A stretch of DNA of 64,000 nucleotides from Actinokineospora iranica (GTDB lineage: Bacteria > Actinomycetota > Actinomycetes > Mycobacteriales > Pseudonocardiaceae): positions 310,001 through 374,000 of the forward strand of contig NZ_FMZZ01000005.1 of NCBI RefSeq assembly GCF_900101685.1, written 5' to 3'. The notes beneath the pieces were generated by a model. The model was not told the DNA's origin. It did not search any database and was given only the letters and a program-made list of their open reading frames with translations. Of this stretch, positions 7,794 to 16,578 are shown piece after piece; position 1 is the first letter of the stretch; every line of letters starts with the position of its first letter. A program made the position numbers and the translations under genes.

Positions 7794-9044
7794 GTGAATA
7801 AAGGGCTTGCGCGGCGGCGGGTCGGGGCTTTGGCTTTGGCCGGATTGGTTGGGGCTGGGGTCTTTGTCGGGGTGACGGTGGGGGTGGACGCGCCCGCGGT
7901 GGCGGCGGAGGATTTCTATACTCCGCCGGTTTCGCTGCCTGGTGGGCGGAATGGGGATGTGATCAAGACTGGGCCGTCCGGGTTCAGTGGGGGCAAGGCG
8001 ACGCGCGTGATGTATTTGTCGCGCGACACCAAGGACAAGGCCATTCCGGTGACCGGCACGGTGATCGTGCCCAACACGCCGTGGGCCGGGCCGGGGCCGC
8101 GGCCGATCGTGGCGTACGCGCCGTTCACGGCGGGGATGGGGGACCAGTGCGCGGTCTCCAAGGTGCTGGCCGGGGACACGTCTTCCGACGTGGTGGGCAG
8201 CGTGCAGACCCAGTTCATCAACCCCCTGCTGCAGAAGGGGTTCGCGGTCGCGCAGACCGACTATGAGGGCCTGGGGGTGCCGGGGATGGAGCACACCTAC
8301 GTGATGCGGCGGTCCGAGGCGCACACGACCCTCGACGTGGTGCGGGCGGCGCAGCGGCTGCCGGAGCTTGGGTTGTCCACGGACGCGCCGGTGGGCATCG
8401 TGGGCTACTCCCAAGGCGGCGGGGCGGCCGCGGCCGCGGTCGAACTGGCGCCGGAGTACGCGCCGGAGCTGAACATCAAGGGCGCCTACGCCGGTGCGCC
8501 GCCCGCGGACAAGGCGGTGCTGGGCAAGAGCCTGGACGGGGCCTACGCGGCGGGATTCCTCGGCTTCGCGCTGATCGGGATCAACACCGCGTACCCCGAG
8601 GCGAAGATGATGGACCTGGCCAACCCGACCGGAGCCCAGCTGTTCGTCCAGGCCAGCAAGATGTGCACGACGGACGCGATCTTCCAGCTCGCGTTCAAGC
8701 AGACGAGCACGCTGACCAAGGACGGCAAGCCCGTCTCGGCGTACATGCAGCAGGAGCCGTTCAAGTCGGTGGTGGAGGACCTGCGGATCGGCAACCGCAA
8801 GCCCGCAGCGCCAGTGCTGGTCGAGCACGCGGGCAGCGACGACATCGTGCCGTTCGGCCAGGGCAAGCAGATGGCCAAGGACTGGTGCGCCAAGGGCGCG
8901 ACCGTCCAGTTCACCGAGCTGACCGCGCTCCCGATCTTCGCCCACGCCACGGCCGCGTTCGGCGCGTCCGGCAGCGCCGCCAACTGGATCGCGGGCAGGC
9001 TCACCGGGTCCGCGCCCGCGACGGGCAACTGCGGGCGGTTCTGA
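7794..9044 (+). CDS. Secreted lipase/esterase (secretory lipase family, alpha/beta hydrolase)
   Basis: The 416-residue protein starts at a GTG; a Sec signal peptide ending near APAVAAED (residues 33-40) sends it out of the cell. The nucleophile elbow is GYSQGG with Ser206; the likely Asp is in GSDDIVPFGQG and the likely His in FAHATAAF. Order and length fit the secretory lipase family, which hydrolyses acylglycerols or other esters. Three or four cysteines suggest disulfides. The first 60 codons share the G/T skew of the leader. It is monocistronic, with a perfect hairpin terminator 25 bp downstream. The substrate cannot be deduced. Confidence 0.9.
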   Translation: MNKGLARRRVGALALAGLVGAGVFVGVTVGVDAPAVAAEDFYTPPVSLPGGRNGDVIKTGPSGFSGGKATRVMYLSRDTKDKAIPVTGTVIVPNTPWAGPGPRPIVAYAPFTAGMGDQCAVSKVLAGDTSSDVVGSVQTQFINPLLQKGFAVAQTDYEGLGVPGMEHTYVMRRSEAHTTLDVVRAAQRLPELGLSTDAPVGIVGYSQGGGAAAAAVELAPEYAPELNIKGAYAGAPPADKAVLGKSLDGAYAAGFLGFALIGINTAYPEAKMMDLANPTGAQLFVQASKMCTTDAIFQLAFKQTSTLTKDGKPVSAYMQQEPFKSVVEDLRIGNRKPAAPVLVEHAGSDDIVPFGQGKQMAKDWCAKGATVQFTELTALPIFAHATAAFGASGSAANWIAGRLTGSAPATGNCGRF

Positions 9045-9069
9045 CCCGCCGATCGACCTCGCCCGACCT

Positions 9070-9106
9070 GGCCGGGCCGGGCCACCGCTGGTGGCCCGGC
9101 CCGGCC
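9070..9106 (+). terminator. 17-bp hairpin terminator after the lipase
   Basis: GGCCGGGCCGGGCCACC at 9070-9086 pairs perfectly with 9090-9106 around a 3-base loop, followed by TGTTTTGTG. Confidence 0.9.
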
Positions 9107-9716
9107 TGTTTTGTGATCAAGGGCACATTCGCCTGCCGGGGTGGCGGCGACCGCGTGACAGGAAGCTGTCCGGGGCCACTTCGATGTTCCGAATCGGGCC
9201 AGGCGCAGGTAGACGGGCTGGAAAGCGCGGCAGAGGGAAACTCCGACTGCGAATGGACCAATGCCGGTACCGCTGGATGGCCGCGGCGGCCCATGCCCGG
9301 AGTTGCGAAGCTTGACGGCCGCGAATTATCCGGAAGCGTTAAACGTGTTCGGCCGTTCAGCCCTGTGTTTGTACACGGGGTGACAGTTTTGACTGTCGTG
9401 TTCGGACTGTCGCATGTGATCGGTGAGGTGCCGTTCACCTGCGGTCTTGGGTCCGGTCGGACACGCCTGCGGTGCCGGGATGGCTACTGAACGTGTAACA
9501 GGTTACCCGCTGGCCGGCTATCTACCCGGTCGGGTGACACGAAAACTAACCCTCCGTGTAACAAGCCCGGGGAGGTGAACGAATCAGCTATCGCAGCCAT
9601 GCCCCGGACAGGCAGTCCGGACGGGCTGGCTCACCAAGACAAATGACCAAGGCGAGGGCTCTCGGGGATGCCCCGCGACGTGCATGCCCGATCCGGCCTG
9701 AACCAGGGGATACACG
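9107..9716. other. Long gene-free leader of the polysaccharide operon
   Basis: About 610 bp with no credible gene, upstream of the first polysaccharide gene. Notable parts are an inverted repeat GTAAC-AG-GTTAC at 9495-9506, a second GTGTAACAAG at 9556-9565, and several short hairpins. GTAACA-containing boxes recur before two other transcripts of the locus. A regulated promoter and long leader are likely. I could not match it to a known riboswitch. Confidence 0.5.
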
Positions 9717-11237
9717 ATGCGTGACCAAATTGGGTTACCGCGCCGAAGAACGACCATGTGGCCCGCGCCGACGAGCGCCCGCCGCGGTCGGGCGCCACGA
9801 CGGGCGCTGCCCGTCGGGGAGCCGTCTTGCCCGCCGGTGGCGGACTGGGAGCCGCAGTACCGCCTGAGCGTCATCTTCGCCGACCTGTTCGCCATCCTGT
9901 TCGGAGTGCTGGCCGTCGGCGGGTTCGTCGGCGGCCGGGTCGATCCCGGCGGGCCGCTGGTCCGCGGCGTGACCGTGGTGGCCTTCCTGGTGCTGGTCGG
10001 CGCGCTGATGGTCAACCGGGCGTGGAACGTCGCGGTCCTCGGCCAGGGCGCGGAGGAGTTCCGCAGGCTCGGGCGCGGGTTCGTCGCCGCGGGCGTCGTG
10101 CTCGCGCTCGGCGGGCTGCTCTTCGACATCGCGAGTATGCGGCCATGGGTGTTCGTCGTGGTCCCCGCGACGGCCCTGGTCGCGTTCCCGCTGCGCTACG
10201 CGCTGCGGCAGGGCCTGCACCGGGCCCGCCGCGACGGCCGCTGCCTGCTGCCGGTGCTGGCCGCGGGCAGCGTCGACACCGTGCGCGACCTGATCACCCG
10301 GACCCGCGGCGCGTCGCACCTCGGCTGGCGCGTCGACGCGGTCTGCACCGCCGACGGGCTCGGCGAGGGCGTCACCGAGCTGGAGGGCGTGTCGGTCGTC
10401 GGCACCCTGTCCGACCTCGCCACGCACGCCCGCCGCGGCGGCTACCGCATCGTCGCGGTCACCCCCGACCAGTACTGGACGCCCAAGCGGCTGCAGCAAC
10501 TGGCCTGGCGGCTGGAAGGCAGCGGCGCGGAGATGGTCGTCGCGCCGGTGCTGATGGAGGTCGCCGGTCCCCGGCTGCACGTCGACGGCGTGCTCGGGAT
10601 GCCGCTGCTGCGGGTCTCGGCCCCCTCGTTCACCGGGGTGCGGCGCGTGGTCAAGGACGTCGTGGACAAGGTGGGCTCCGGCCTGCTGATCACGCTGCTG
10701 GCGCCGCTGATGCTGGTGGTGGCGCTGGCCATCGCGGTCGACAGCCGCGGCCCGGTGTTCTACAGGCAGCGCAGGGTCGGCAAGGACGGCCGCGAGTTCA
10801 CCATCATCAAGTTCCGCACCATGGTCACCGGCGCGCACAAGATGGTCGCCGACCTCGCCGAGCGGAACGAGGGCGCGGGCGTGCTGTTCAAGATGCGCAA
10901 GGACCCGAGGGTGACCCGGGTCGGCGCGATCCTGCGCCGCTACTCCATCGACGAGCTTCCGCAGCTGTTCAACGTGCTCACCGGGCCCATGTCGCTGGTC
11001 GGGCCCCGGCCGCCGCTGCCGGAGGAGAGCGCCCGCTACGCCCCGGACGTGCGGCGGCGGCTGCTGGTCAAGCCGGGGCTGACCGGGCTGTGGCAGGTCA
11101 GCGGGCGCAGCGACCTGCCGTGGGAGGAAGCGGTGCGGCTCGACCTGCGCTACGTCGAGGACTGGTCGCTCGCGCTGGACGCGGTGATCCTCTGGAAGAC
11201 ATTCCGGGCCGTGTTCAGCGGCCAGGGCGCGTACTGA
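9717..11237 (+). CDS. Polyprenyl-phosphate sugar-1-phosphate transferase (initiating exopolysaccharide glycosyltransferase)
   Basis: The 506-residue membrane enzyme transfers a sugar 1-phosphate from a nucleotide sugar to the lipid carrier and so starts the repeat unit. The N-terminal half has about five membrane segments (from YRLSVIFADLFAILFG on), then a Rossmann-like region with LLPVLAAGS. The C-terminal catalytic domain, after one re-entrant helix (GLLITLLAPLMLVVALAI), has FYRQRRVGKDG, IKFRTM, RRYSIDELPQLFNVLTG and SLVGPRPPL, all diagnostic. Length is normal for the WbaP/CpsE type. It is the first gene of the plus-strand operon, 42 bp before the Gfo/Idh gene. The first 40 residues are basic and the true start may lie further in. 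Confidence 0.93.
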   Translation: MRDQIGLPRRRTTMWPAPTSARRGRAPRRALPVGEPSCPPVADWEPQYRLSVIFADLFAILFGVLAVGGFVGGRVDPGGPLVRGVTVVAFLVLVGALMVNRAWNVAVLGQGAEEFRRLGRGFVAAGVVLALGGLLFDIASMRPWVFVVVPATALVAFPLRYALRQGLHRARRDGRCLLPVLAAGSVDTVRDLITRTRGASHLGWRVDAVCTADGLGEGVTELEGVSVVGTLSDLATHARRGGYRIVAVTPDQYWTPKRLQQLAWRLEGSGAEMVVAPVLMEVAGPRLHVDGVLGMPLLRVSAPSFTGVRRVVKDVVDKVGSGLLITLLAPLMLVVALAIAVDSRGPVFYRQRRVGKDGREFTIIKFRTMVTGAHKMVADLAERNEGAGVLFKMRKDPRVTRVGAILRRYSIDELPQLFNVLTGPMSLVGPRPPLPEESARYAPDVRRRLLVKPGLTGLWQVSGRSDLPWEEAVRLDLRYVEDWSLALDAVILWKTFRAVFSGQGAY

Positions 11238-11279
11238 GTCTTTTTATCTTTTCAAATGCTTCACGAGAGGGATAGCAGC

Positions 11280-12344
11280 GTGGGAACCATCGGGCTTGCC
11301 GTCATCGGCGCGGGATACTGGGGGCCTAATCTCGTGCGCAACGCGCAGGCGACCCCGGGCCTGCGTTTGGAGTACCTGTGCGACCTCGACGCCGACCGCG
11401 CCCGCCGCGTCCTGGGCGACTACTCGACGGTGCGCGTGTCGGACTCGCTGGACGAGGTGCTCGCCGACCCGGCGGTGCAGGCCGTCGCGATCGCCACCCC
11501 GGCCAAGACCCACCTGTCGGTGGCCATGGCCGCGCTGGCAGCGGGCAAGCACGTCCTGGTGGAAAAGCCGTTGGCGGCAACCTATGCCGAGGGCAGGCAG
11601 CTGGTGGACGCCGCCGACGCGCGCGGCCTGACGCTGATGCTCGACCACACCTACTGCTACACCCCGGCCGTGGCGCACCTGCGCGACCTGGTGCGCGGCG
11701 GGGGAATCGGCGCGGTGCAGTACCTGGACTCGGTGCGGATCAACCTGGGCCTGGTCCAGCCGGACGTGGACGTGCTGTGGGACCTCGCGCCGCACGACCT
11801 GTCGATCTTCCTGTCGATCCTGCCCGACGACGTGGCGCCGCTCGCGGTCGCCGCGCACGGGTCGGACCCGATCGGCGCGGGCCACGCCTGCGTGGCGCAC
11901 CTGACGATCCAGCTCACCGGCGGCGCGATGGCGCACGTGCACGTGAACTGGCTGTCCCCCACCAAGATCCGCACCATGGTCATCGGCGGCTCGGCGCGCA
12001 CGGTCGTCTGGGACGACCTCAACCCGACGCAGCGGCTGTCGGTCTACGACCGCGGCGTCGACCGCTCCGTGCCCGGGGACCTCGGCGCGGAGAAGCGCGC
12101 GCAGACCATCGTGTCGTACCGCACCGGGGACATGGTCGCCCCGGCGCTGCCGGAGAAGGAGGCGCTGCGCGCGGTCATGGCCGAGTTCCACGCCTCGATC
12201 ACCGAGGGGCGCGCGCCGCTCACCGACGGTCGCTCCGGCTTGCAGGTTCTGTCCATTCTGGAGGCCGCGTCGGCGAGCCTCGCCCAGGGCGGGGCGTTCC
12301 TGCCTGTTCTCGGCGCCGATTTCCGTGAAGGGGTCAAGGCATGA
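11280..12344 (+). CDS. Gfo/Idh/MocA-family sugar oxidoreductase (WlbA/WbpB-like candidate)
   Basis: An NAD(P)-dependent oxidoreductase of about 354 residues. The Rossmann motif GAGYWGPNLVRN is near the N-terminus, followed by the family EKP motif (VEKPLAATY) and a C-terminal beta-sheet domain with the active-site-like HDLSIF. The GTG at 11280 is preferred over the ATG 24 bases earlier because GAGAGGG lies just upstream. In WlbA/WbpB pathways such enzymes oxidise C3 of a UDP-N-acetylglucosaminuronic acid to prepare for transamination; the aminotransferases, acyltransferases and dehydrogenase in this locus fit that use. The assignment is inferred from context. Its stop codon lies inside the first copy of the dispersed ATGAGC element. 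Confidence 0.85.
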   Translation: MGTIGLAVIGAGYWGPNLVRNAQATPGLRLEYLCDLDADRARRVLGDYSTVRVSDSLDEVLADPAVQAVAIATPAKTHLSVAMAALAAGKHVLVEKPLAATYAEGRQLVDAADARGLTLMLDHTYCYTPAVAHLRDLVRGGGIGAVQYLDSVRINLGLVQPDVDVLWDLAPHDLSIFLSILPDDVAPLAVAAHGSDPIGAGHACVAHLTIQLTGGAMAHVHVNWLSPTKIRTMVIGGSARTVVWDDLNPTQRLSVYDRGVDRSVPGDLGAEKRAQTIVSYRTGDMVAPALPEKEALRAVMAEFHASITEGRAPLTDGRSGLQVLSILEAASASLAQGGAFLPVLGADFREGVKA

Positions 12345-12411
12345 GCGAGCTTGCGAGCGAATCATCGACACAGTGCGGCGAGTGGAGCCACCGAACTTGT
12401 GAGGTGGCCGC
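12341..12411 (+). repeat. Dispersed ATGAGC-bounded element, copy 1
   Basis: 71 bp that begin with ATGAGC (overlapping the stop of the upstream gene) and are followed by ATGAGC, the start of the next gene. The left part ATGAGCGAGCTTGCGAGCG and the right part GCCACCGAACTTGTGAGG are shared with copy 2. GCCACC and GGTGGC at the right end can pair. GAGGTGG is the ribosome-binding site of the following epimerase gene. Confidence 0.85.
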
Positions 12412-13383
12412 ATGAGCAGCCAGCCGATTGAGGGCCAGCGGGCCCTGGTGACCGGTGGGGCGGGCACCATCGGCTCGTCGGTGGTGGACCAGCTTGTCGC
12501 GGCGGGCGCCGCCGAGGTGGTCGTGCTCGACAACTTCGTGCGCGGCCGTCGCCAGAACCTGGCCGATGCCGACGCCAGCGGCAGACTGCGGGTGGTCGAG
12601 GGCGACATCAACGACCGGGCGCTGGTCGTCGAGCTGAGCAAGGGCACCGACCTGGTGTTCCATCTCGCCGCGATCCGCATCACCCAGTGCGCGGAAGAGC
12701 CCCGGCTGGCGCTGGAATGCCTGGTGGACGGCACGTTCACGGTCATCGAGGCGGCGGCGGACGCCGGGGTGAAGAAGGTCATCGCCTCGTCGTCGGCGTC
12801 GGTCTACGGGCTCGCGGAGACCTTCCCGACCGACGAGCGGCACCACCCGTACAACAACGACACCTTCTACGGCGCGGCGAAAGCGTTCAACGAGGGCATG
12901 TTGCGCAGCTTCAAGGCGATGCGCGACCTGGACTACGTGGCGCTGCGGTACTTCAACGTCTACGGGCCGCGCATGGACGTGCACGGCCTGTACACAGAGG
13001 TCCTGATCCGCTGGATGGAGCGCGTCGTCGACGGCAAGGCCCCGCTGATCTTCGGCGACGGCGCGCAGACGATGGACTTCGTGCACGTGCACGACATCGC
13101 CCGCGCCAACATCCTCGCCGCCCGCGCGGACGTCACCGACACCGTCTACAACATCGCCAGCGCGCAGGAAACCAGCCTGCTGGAACTGGCGCAGGCGCTG
13201 CTCGGCGCGATGGACTCCGACCTCGGCGTCGAGCACGGCCCCGAGCGCAAGGTCAACGGCGTCACCCGGCGGCTGGCCGACATCGGCGCGGCCGAGCGGG
13301 AACTGGGCTGGCGGCCGGAAATCAAGCTCGATGACGGCCTGCGCGGGCTCGTCCAGTGGTGGCGCGGGGAGAAGCAGGCGTGA
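12412..13383 (+). CDS. NAD-dependent sugar epimerase/dehydratase (extended SDR)
   Basis: A 323-residue cytoplasmic enzyme acting on nucleotide sugars. The NAD-binding motif GGAGTIGS is at residues 15-22, the catalytic YxxxK is YGAAK, and the preceding Ser-rich strand IASSSASVYG is typical of 4-epimerases and related enzymes. DFVHVHDIARA is the usual conserved C-terminal motif. Family members epimerise C4 or C2, or dehydrate hexoses; which one this is cannot be told. It starts at an ATG whose ribosome-binding site (GAGGTGG) belongs to the dispersed element just before it. The downstream aminotransferase overlaps it by 4 bp. Confidence 0.9.
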   Translation: MSSQPIEGQRALVTGGAGTIGSSVVDQLVAAGAAEVVVLDNFVRGRRQNLADADASGRLRVVEGDINDRALVVELSKGTDLVFHLAAIRITQCAEEPRLALECLVDGTFTVIEAAADAGVKKVIASSSASVYGLAETFPTDERHHPYNNDTFYGAAKAFNEGMLRSFKAMRDLDYVALRYFNVYGPRMDVHGLYTEVLIRWMERVVDGKAPLIFGDGAQTMDFVHVHDIARANILAARADVTDTVYNIASAQETSLLELAQALLGAMDSDLGVEHGPERKVNGVTRRLADIGAAERELGWRPEIKLDDGLRGLVQWWRGEKQA

Positions 13384-14507
13384 GCATCCCGGTCATGAAG
13401 CCGTTCCTCGGCGAGGAAGAAGCCCTCGCCGTGGCCGAGGCCGTGCGCTCCGGCTGGGTCGCGCAGGGTCCCCGGGTGGCGGCGTTCGAGGAGGCGTTCG
13501 CCGCGCGGGTCGGCGCGGAGCACGGGGTCGCGGTGTCCAGCTGCACGACCGCGCTGCACCTGTGCCTGCACCTGCTCGGCGTGGGTCCCGGCGACGAGGT
13601 GGTGGCGCCGTCGCTGTCGTTCATCGCGACCGCCAACGCGATCCGCTACTGCGGGGCCACACCGGTGTTCGCCGACGTCGACCCGGTCACCGGCAACCTG
13701 ACCGGCAGCACCGTGGCCGAGGTGGTCACGCCGCGCACCAAGGCGGTGCTGGTCGTGCACCAGGGCGGGGTGCCCGCGGACGTGCACGCGATCCGCATCG
13801 CGGCGGGCGGCGTTCCGGTGGTCGAGGACGCGGCGTGCGCTGCCGGGTCCACTGTGTACGGCCGGCCGGTCGGCGCAGGCGCGCTGCTGGCGGCCTGGTC
13901 GTTCCACCCGCGCAAGCTGCTCACCACCGGTGAGGGCGGCATGGTCACCACCGACGACGCCGACTGGGCCGCGCGGCTGCGCAGGCTGCGCGAGCACGGC
14001 ATGAGCATGTCGGCCGCCGACCGGCACGCGGCTGGCGGCGCGGTGGTCGAGTCCTATGTGGAGATCGCGTTCAACTACCGCATGACTGACATCCAAGCGG
14101 CCATGGGACTGGTGCAGCTGCGCAAGCTCGACGGCATCGTGGAACAGCGCCGCGAGCTGGCCGCGCGCTACCACGAGATGCTGGCCCCGATGGGCCTGCG
14201 CGCGGTGACCGACCCGGCGCACGGGACTACGAACTACCAGTCGTTCTGGGTGGCGCTGCCCGAGGGCGCGCCGCCGCTGGCCGACGTGCTGTCGCGGCTC
14301 GCCGGGTCCGGGGTGTCCGCGCGGCGCGGGATCATGGCCGCGCACCTGGAACCCGCCTACGCCGGGCACCCGCACGGGCCGCTGCCCGCGACGGAGGACC
14401 TGGCCCGCCGGTCGCTGATCCTGCCGCTGCACCACGAGTTGACCTCAGCCGACCAGCGGCGCGTCGTCGGCGCGCTGGCGCAGGCGATCGAGCTGGTGGC
14501 ATCGTGA
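13380..14507 (+). CDS. DegT/DnrJ/EryC1-type sugar aminotransferase
   Basis: A 375-residue PLP enzyme that transfers an amino group from glutamate to a ketosugar nucleotide. The PLP lysine is in SFHPRKLLTTGEGG, with EDAACAAGS upstream and FNYRMTDIQAAMG downstream as in the family. The GTG at 13380 overlaps the preceding stop (GTGA), which settles the start. It lies between an epimerase and a double glycosyltransferase. It is one of two such aminotransferases in the operon, so the glycan probably contains at least one amino sugar made here, possibly two. Confidence 0.92.
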   Translation: MSIPVMKPFLGEEEALAVAEAVRSGWVAQGPRVAAFEEAFAARVGAEHGVAVSSCTTALHLCLHLLGVGPGDEVVAPSLSFIATANAIRYCGATPVFADVDPVTGNLTGSTVAEVVTPRTKAVLVVHQGGVPADVHAIRIAAGGVPVVEDAACAAGSTVYGRPVGAGALLAAWSFHPRKLLTTGEGGMVTTDDADWAARLRRLREHGMSMSAADRHAAGGAVVESYVEIAFNYRMTDIQAAMGLVQLRKLDGIVEQRRELAARYHEMLAPMGLRAVTDPAHGTTNYQSFWVALPEGAPPLADVLSRLAGSGVSARRGIMAAHLEPAYAGHPHGPLPATEDLARRSLILPLHHELTSADQRRVVGALAQAIELVAS

Positions 14508-16576
14508 TCGCCCGCCCGGTCGCGGTCGTCATCGTGACCTACAACAGCGCCGAGGTCGTCGGCGACTGCCTGCGCGCGCTGCCCGCCGCACTCGACGGCG
14601 TGGCCGACGCGCGGGTCGTCGTGGTCGACAACGCCTCCACCGACGGCACCGCCGAGGTGGTGGCCGCGGCCGATCCCGATGCCAAGATCGTGGTCCGGGC
14701 GGGCAACGACGGGTTCGCCGCCGGGGTCAACACCGGTGTCGCGCACGCGCTGGGCTGCGATGTGCTGGTGCTCAACGCCGACATCCGGTTGTCGCCGGGC
14801 TCGGTCGCCACTCTGCGCGCGGCCGTCGGCCCCGGCGTGGGCGTCGTGGCGCCGCGACTGACCGATGTGGACGGCCGCGTGCAGCACTCGCTGCGCCGCG
14901 CGCCGACCGTGGCCCGCTCCCTGGGCGAGGCCGTGCTCGGCGGCGCCCGCGCGGGCCGGATCGCCGCCCTCGGCGAGACCGTGACGAACCCGGCCGCCTA
15001 CGAGCGCGCCCGCACCGTCGACTGGGCGACCGGCGCCGCGTGGCTGGTCACCCGCGAATGCCTCGAAGCCGTGGGCCCGCTGGAGGAGCGCTACCTGCTC
15101 TATTCCGAGGAAACCGACTTCATGCTGCGCGCCGGGGCCGCGGGCTTCCGCACCCGCTACGAGCCCGCCGCGCACGCGGTGCACCTCGGCGGCGAGGTGC
15201 TGACCTCGCCGCGGCTGTGGTCGCTGCTGGTGACCAACAAGGTCCGCCTGCACCGCGAGCGGCACGGCCGGGGCGCCGCCGCGCTGATGTGGCTGGCCGC
15301 GGTGCTCAACAACCTCCCGCGCGCCCTGCGCGGGTCGGCGACCGCCCGGCACCGGGCCGCCCTGCGGGGCCTGCTGCGACAGCGCCGCTGGCCTGCCCCA
15401 CTGTCCACAGTGGATCGAGACGCGCCGCCGTACGTGTGCTTCTCCGCGCAGGACTGGTGGTACCACAACCAGGCGCACTCCGACTTCCAGCTCATGCGCC
15501 GGGTCGCCGAGCACCGCAAGGTCCTGCTGGTCAACAGCATCGGCCTGCGGATGCCCACCCCGGGCAAGAGCACCCAGTTCCTGCGCCGCATCGCCCGCAA
15601 GGCGGGCAGCGTCGCCAAGCTGGTGCGCCGCCCGCTGCCGGACGTGCCCGGCTACCACGTGATGACTCCGCTGCCGATCCCGTTCTACGGCAGCGCCTGG
15701 GCGCGCAGGCTCAACGCCACCCTGGTCCGCGCGCAGGTCCGCGCGGTGTGCGCGGTGCTGCGGATGCGCGCCCCGGTCATCGTCGCGACCATCCCCACCG
15801 CGTGGGACGTGGTCGAGCCGATGCCGCGCCGGGGCCTGCTGTTCAACCGCTCCGACCGGCACTCCGCGTTCCCCGAGGCCGACCAGGGCACGATCGCGGC
15901 GCTGGAGGACAAGCTGCTCACCGGGTCGGACCACGTGCTCTACGTGAGCCGTGAGCTGCAAGCGGAAGAGGCCGCCTCGACCGGCGACCGGGCGTACTTC
16001 CTGGACCACGGCGTGGATCTGCGGCACTTCCGCCGCCGCGACACGCTGCCCGCCGACCTCGCGGCGATCCCCGGGCCGCGCATCGGTTTCTTCGGCAGCC
16101 TGGACGACTACCTGGTCGACTTCGACCTGCTGGAACGGCTCGCCGTCGAGTTCCCCGAGGCGTCCCTGGTGCTCATCGGCGACGCGACGCTGAGCATGGA
16201 GCGGTTCGACAAGCACCCGAACGTGCACTGGCTGGGCTTCCGGCCCTACGCGGAGATCCCCGCGTACGGCAGCGGGTTCGACGTGGCGATCATGCCGTGG
16301 CTGGACAACGACTGGATCAAGCACGCCAACCCGATCAAGCTCAAGGAGTACCTTGCGCTCGGGCTGGCCGTGGTGAGCTCGGACTTCCCGGAGATCCGCC
16401 ACTACGCCGACCGGGTCCGGGTCGCCCAGGGGCACGACGCGTTCGTCGACGCGGTCCGCCAGACCATCGACGACGGCGGTGCGTCCACTATGGACGATCG
16501 GCGCGCGTCGGTGCTGCCCGCGTCCTGGGACTCCCGGGCGCGGCAGCTCATGGACCTGGCTGAGGGGCAGCGGTAG
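14504..16576 (+). CDS. Fused double glycosyltransferase (GT2 domain plus GT4-like domain)
   Basis: The 690-residue protein joins two glycosyltransferases. Residues 1-290 are a GT2 rhamnosyltransferase-like domain (VAVVIVTYNSAEVVGDCL, VVDNASTDGT, NDGFAAGVNTG, LNADIRL). After a linker near 290-305, the rest is a GT-B domain with IGFFGSLDDYLVDFDLLE, NVHWLGFRPY and a nucleotide-binding HANPIKLKEYLALGL near the C-terminus. It should add two successive sugars to the lipid-linked unit on the cytoplasmic face. No membrane segment is obvious. The GTG start overlaps the upstream stop by 4 bp. The substrates are unknown. Confidence 0.9.
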   Translation: MIARPVAVVIVTYNSAEVVGDCLRALPAALDGVADARVVVVDNASTDGTAEVVAAADPDAKIVVRAGNDGFAAGVNTGVAHALGCDVLVLNADIRLSPGSVATLRAAVGPGVGVVAPRLTDVDGRVQHSLRRAPTVARSLGEAVLGGARAGRIAALGETVTNPAAYERARTVDWATGAAWLVTRECLEAVGPLEERYLLYSEETDFMLRAGAAGFRTRYEPAAHAVHLGGEVLTSPRLWSLLVTNKVRLHRERHGRGAAALMWLAAVLNNLPRALRGSATARHRAALRGLLRQRRWPAPLSTVDRDAPPYVCFSAQDWWYHNQAHSDFQLMRRVAEHRKVLLVNSIGLRMPTPGKSTQFLRRIARKAGSVAKLVRRPLPDVPGYHVMTPLPIPFYGSAWARRLNATLVRAQVRAVCAVLRMRAPVIVATIPTAWDVVEPMPRRGLLFNRSDRHSAFPEADQGTIAALEDKLLTGSDHVLYVSRELQAEEAASTGDRAYFLDHGVDLRHFRRRDTLPADLAAIPGPRIGFFGSLDDYLVDFDLLERLAVEFPEASLVLIGDATLSMERFDKHPNVHWLGFRPYAEIPAYGSGFDVAIMPWLDNDWIKHANPIKLKEYLALGLAVVSSDFPEIRHYADRVRVAQGHDAFVDAVRQTIDDGGASTMDDRRASVLPASWDSRARQLMDLAEGQR

Positions 16577-16578
16577 CC

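Noticed and set aside
9001-9438. Minus-strand frame downstream of the lipase
   Set aside because: It runs through the perfect lipase terminator and has no start signal or domain.
9107-9716. A c-di-AMP (ydaO-type) riboswitch before the first glycan gene
   Set aside because: The leader is long and has hairpins, but I could not align the conserved core of that riboswitch to it.
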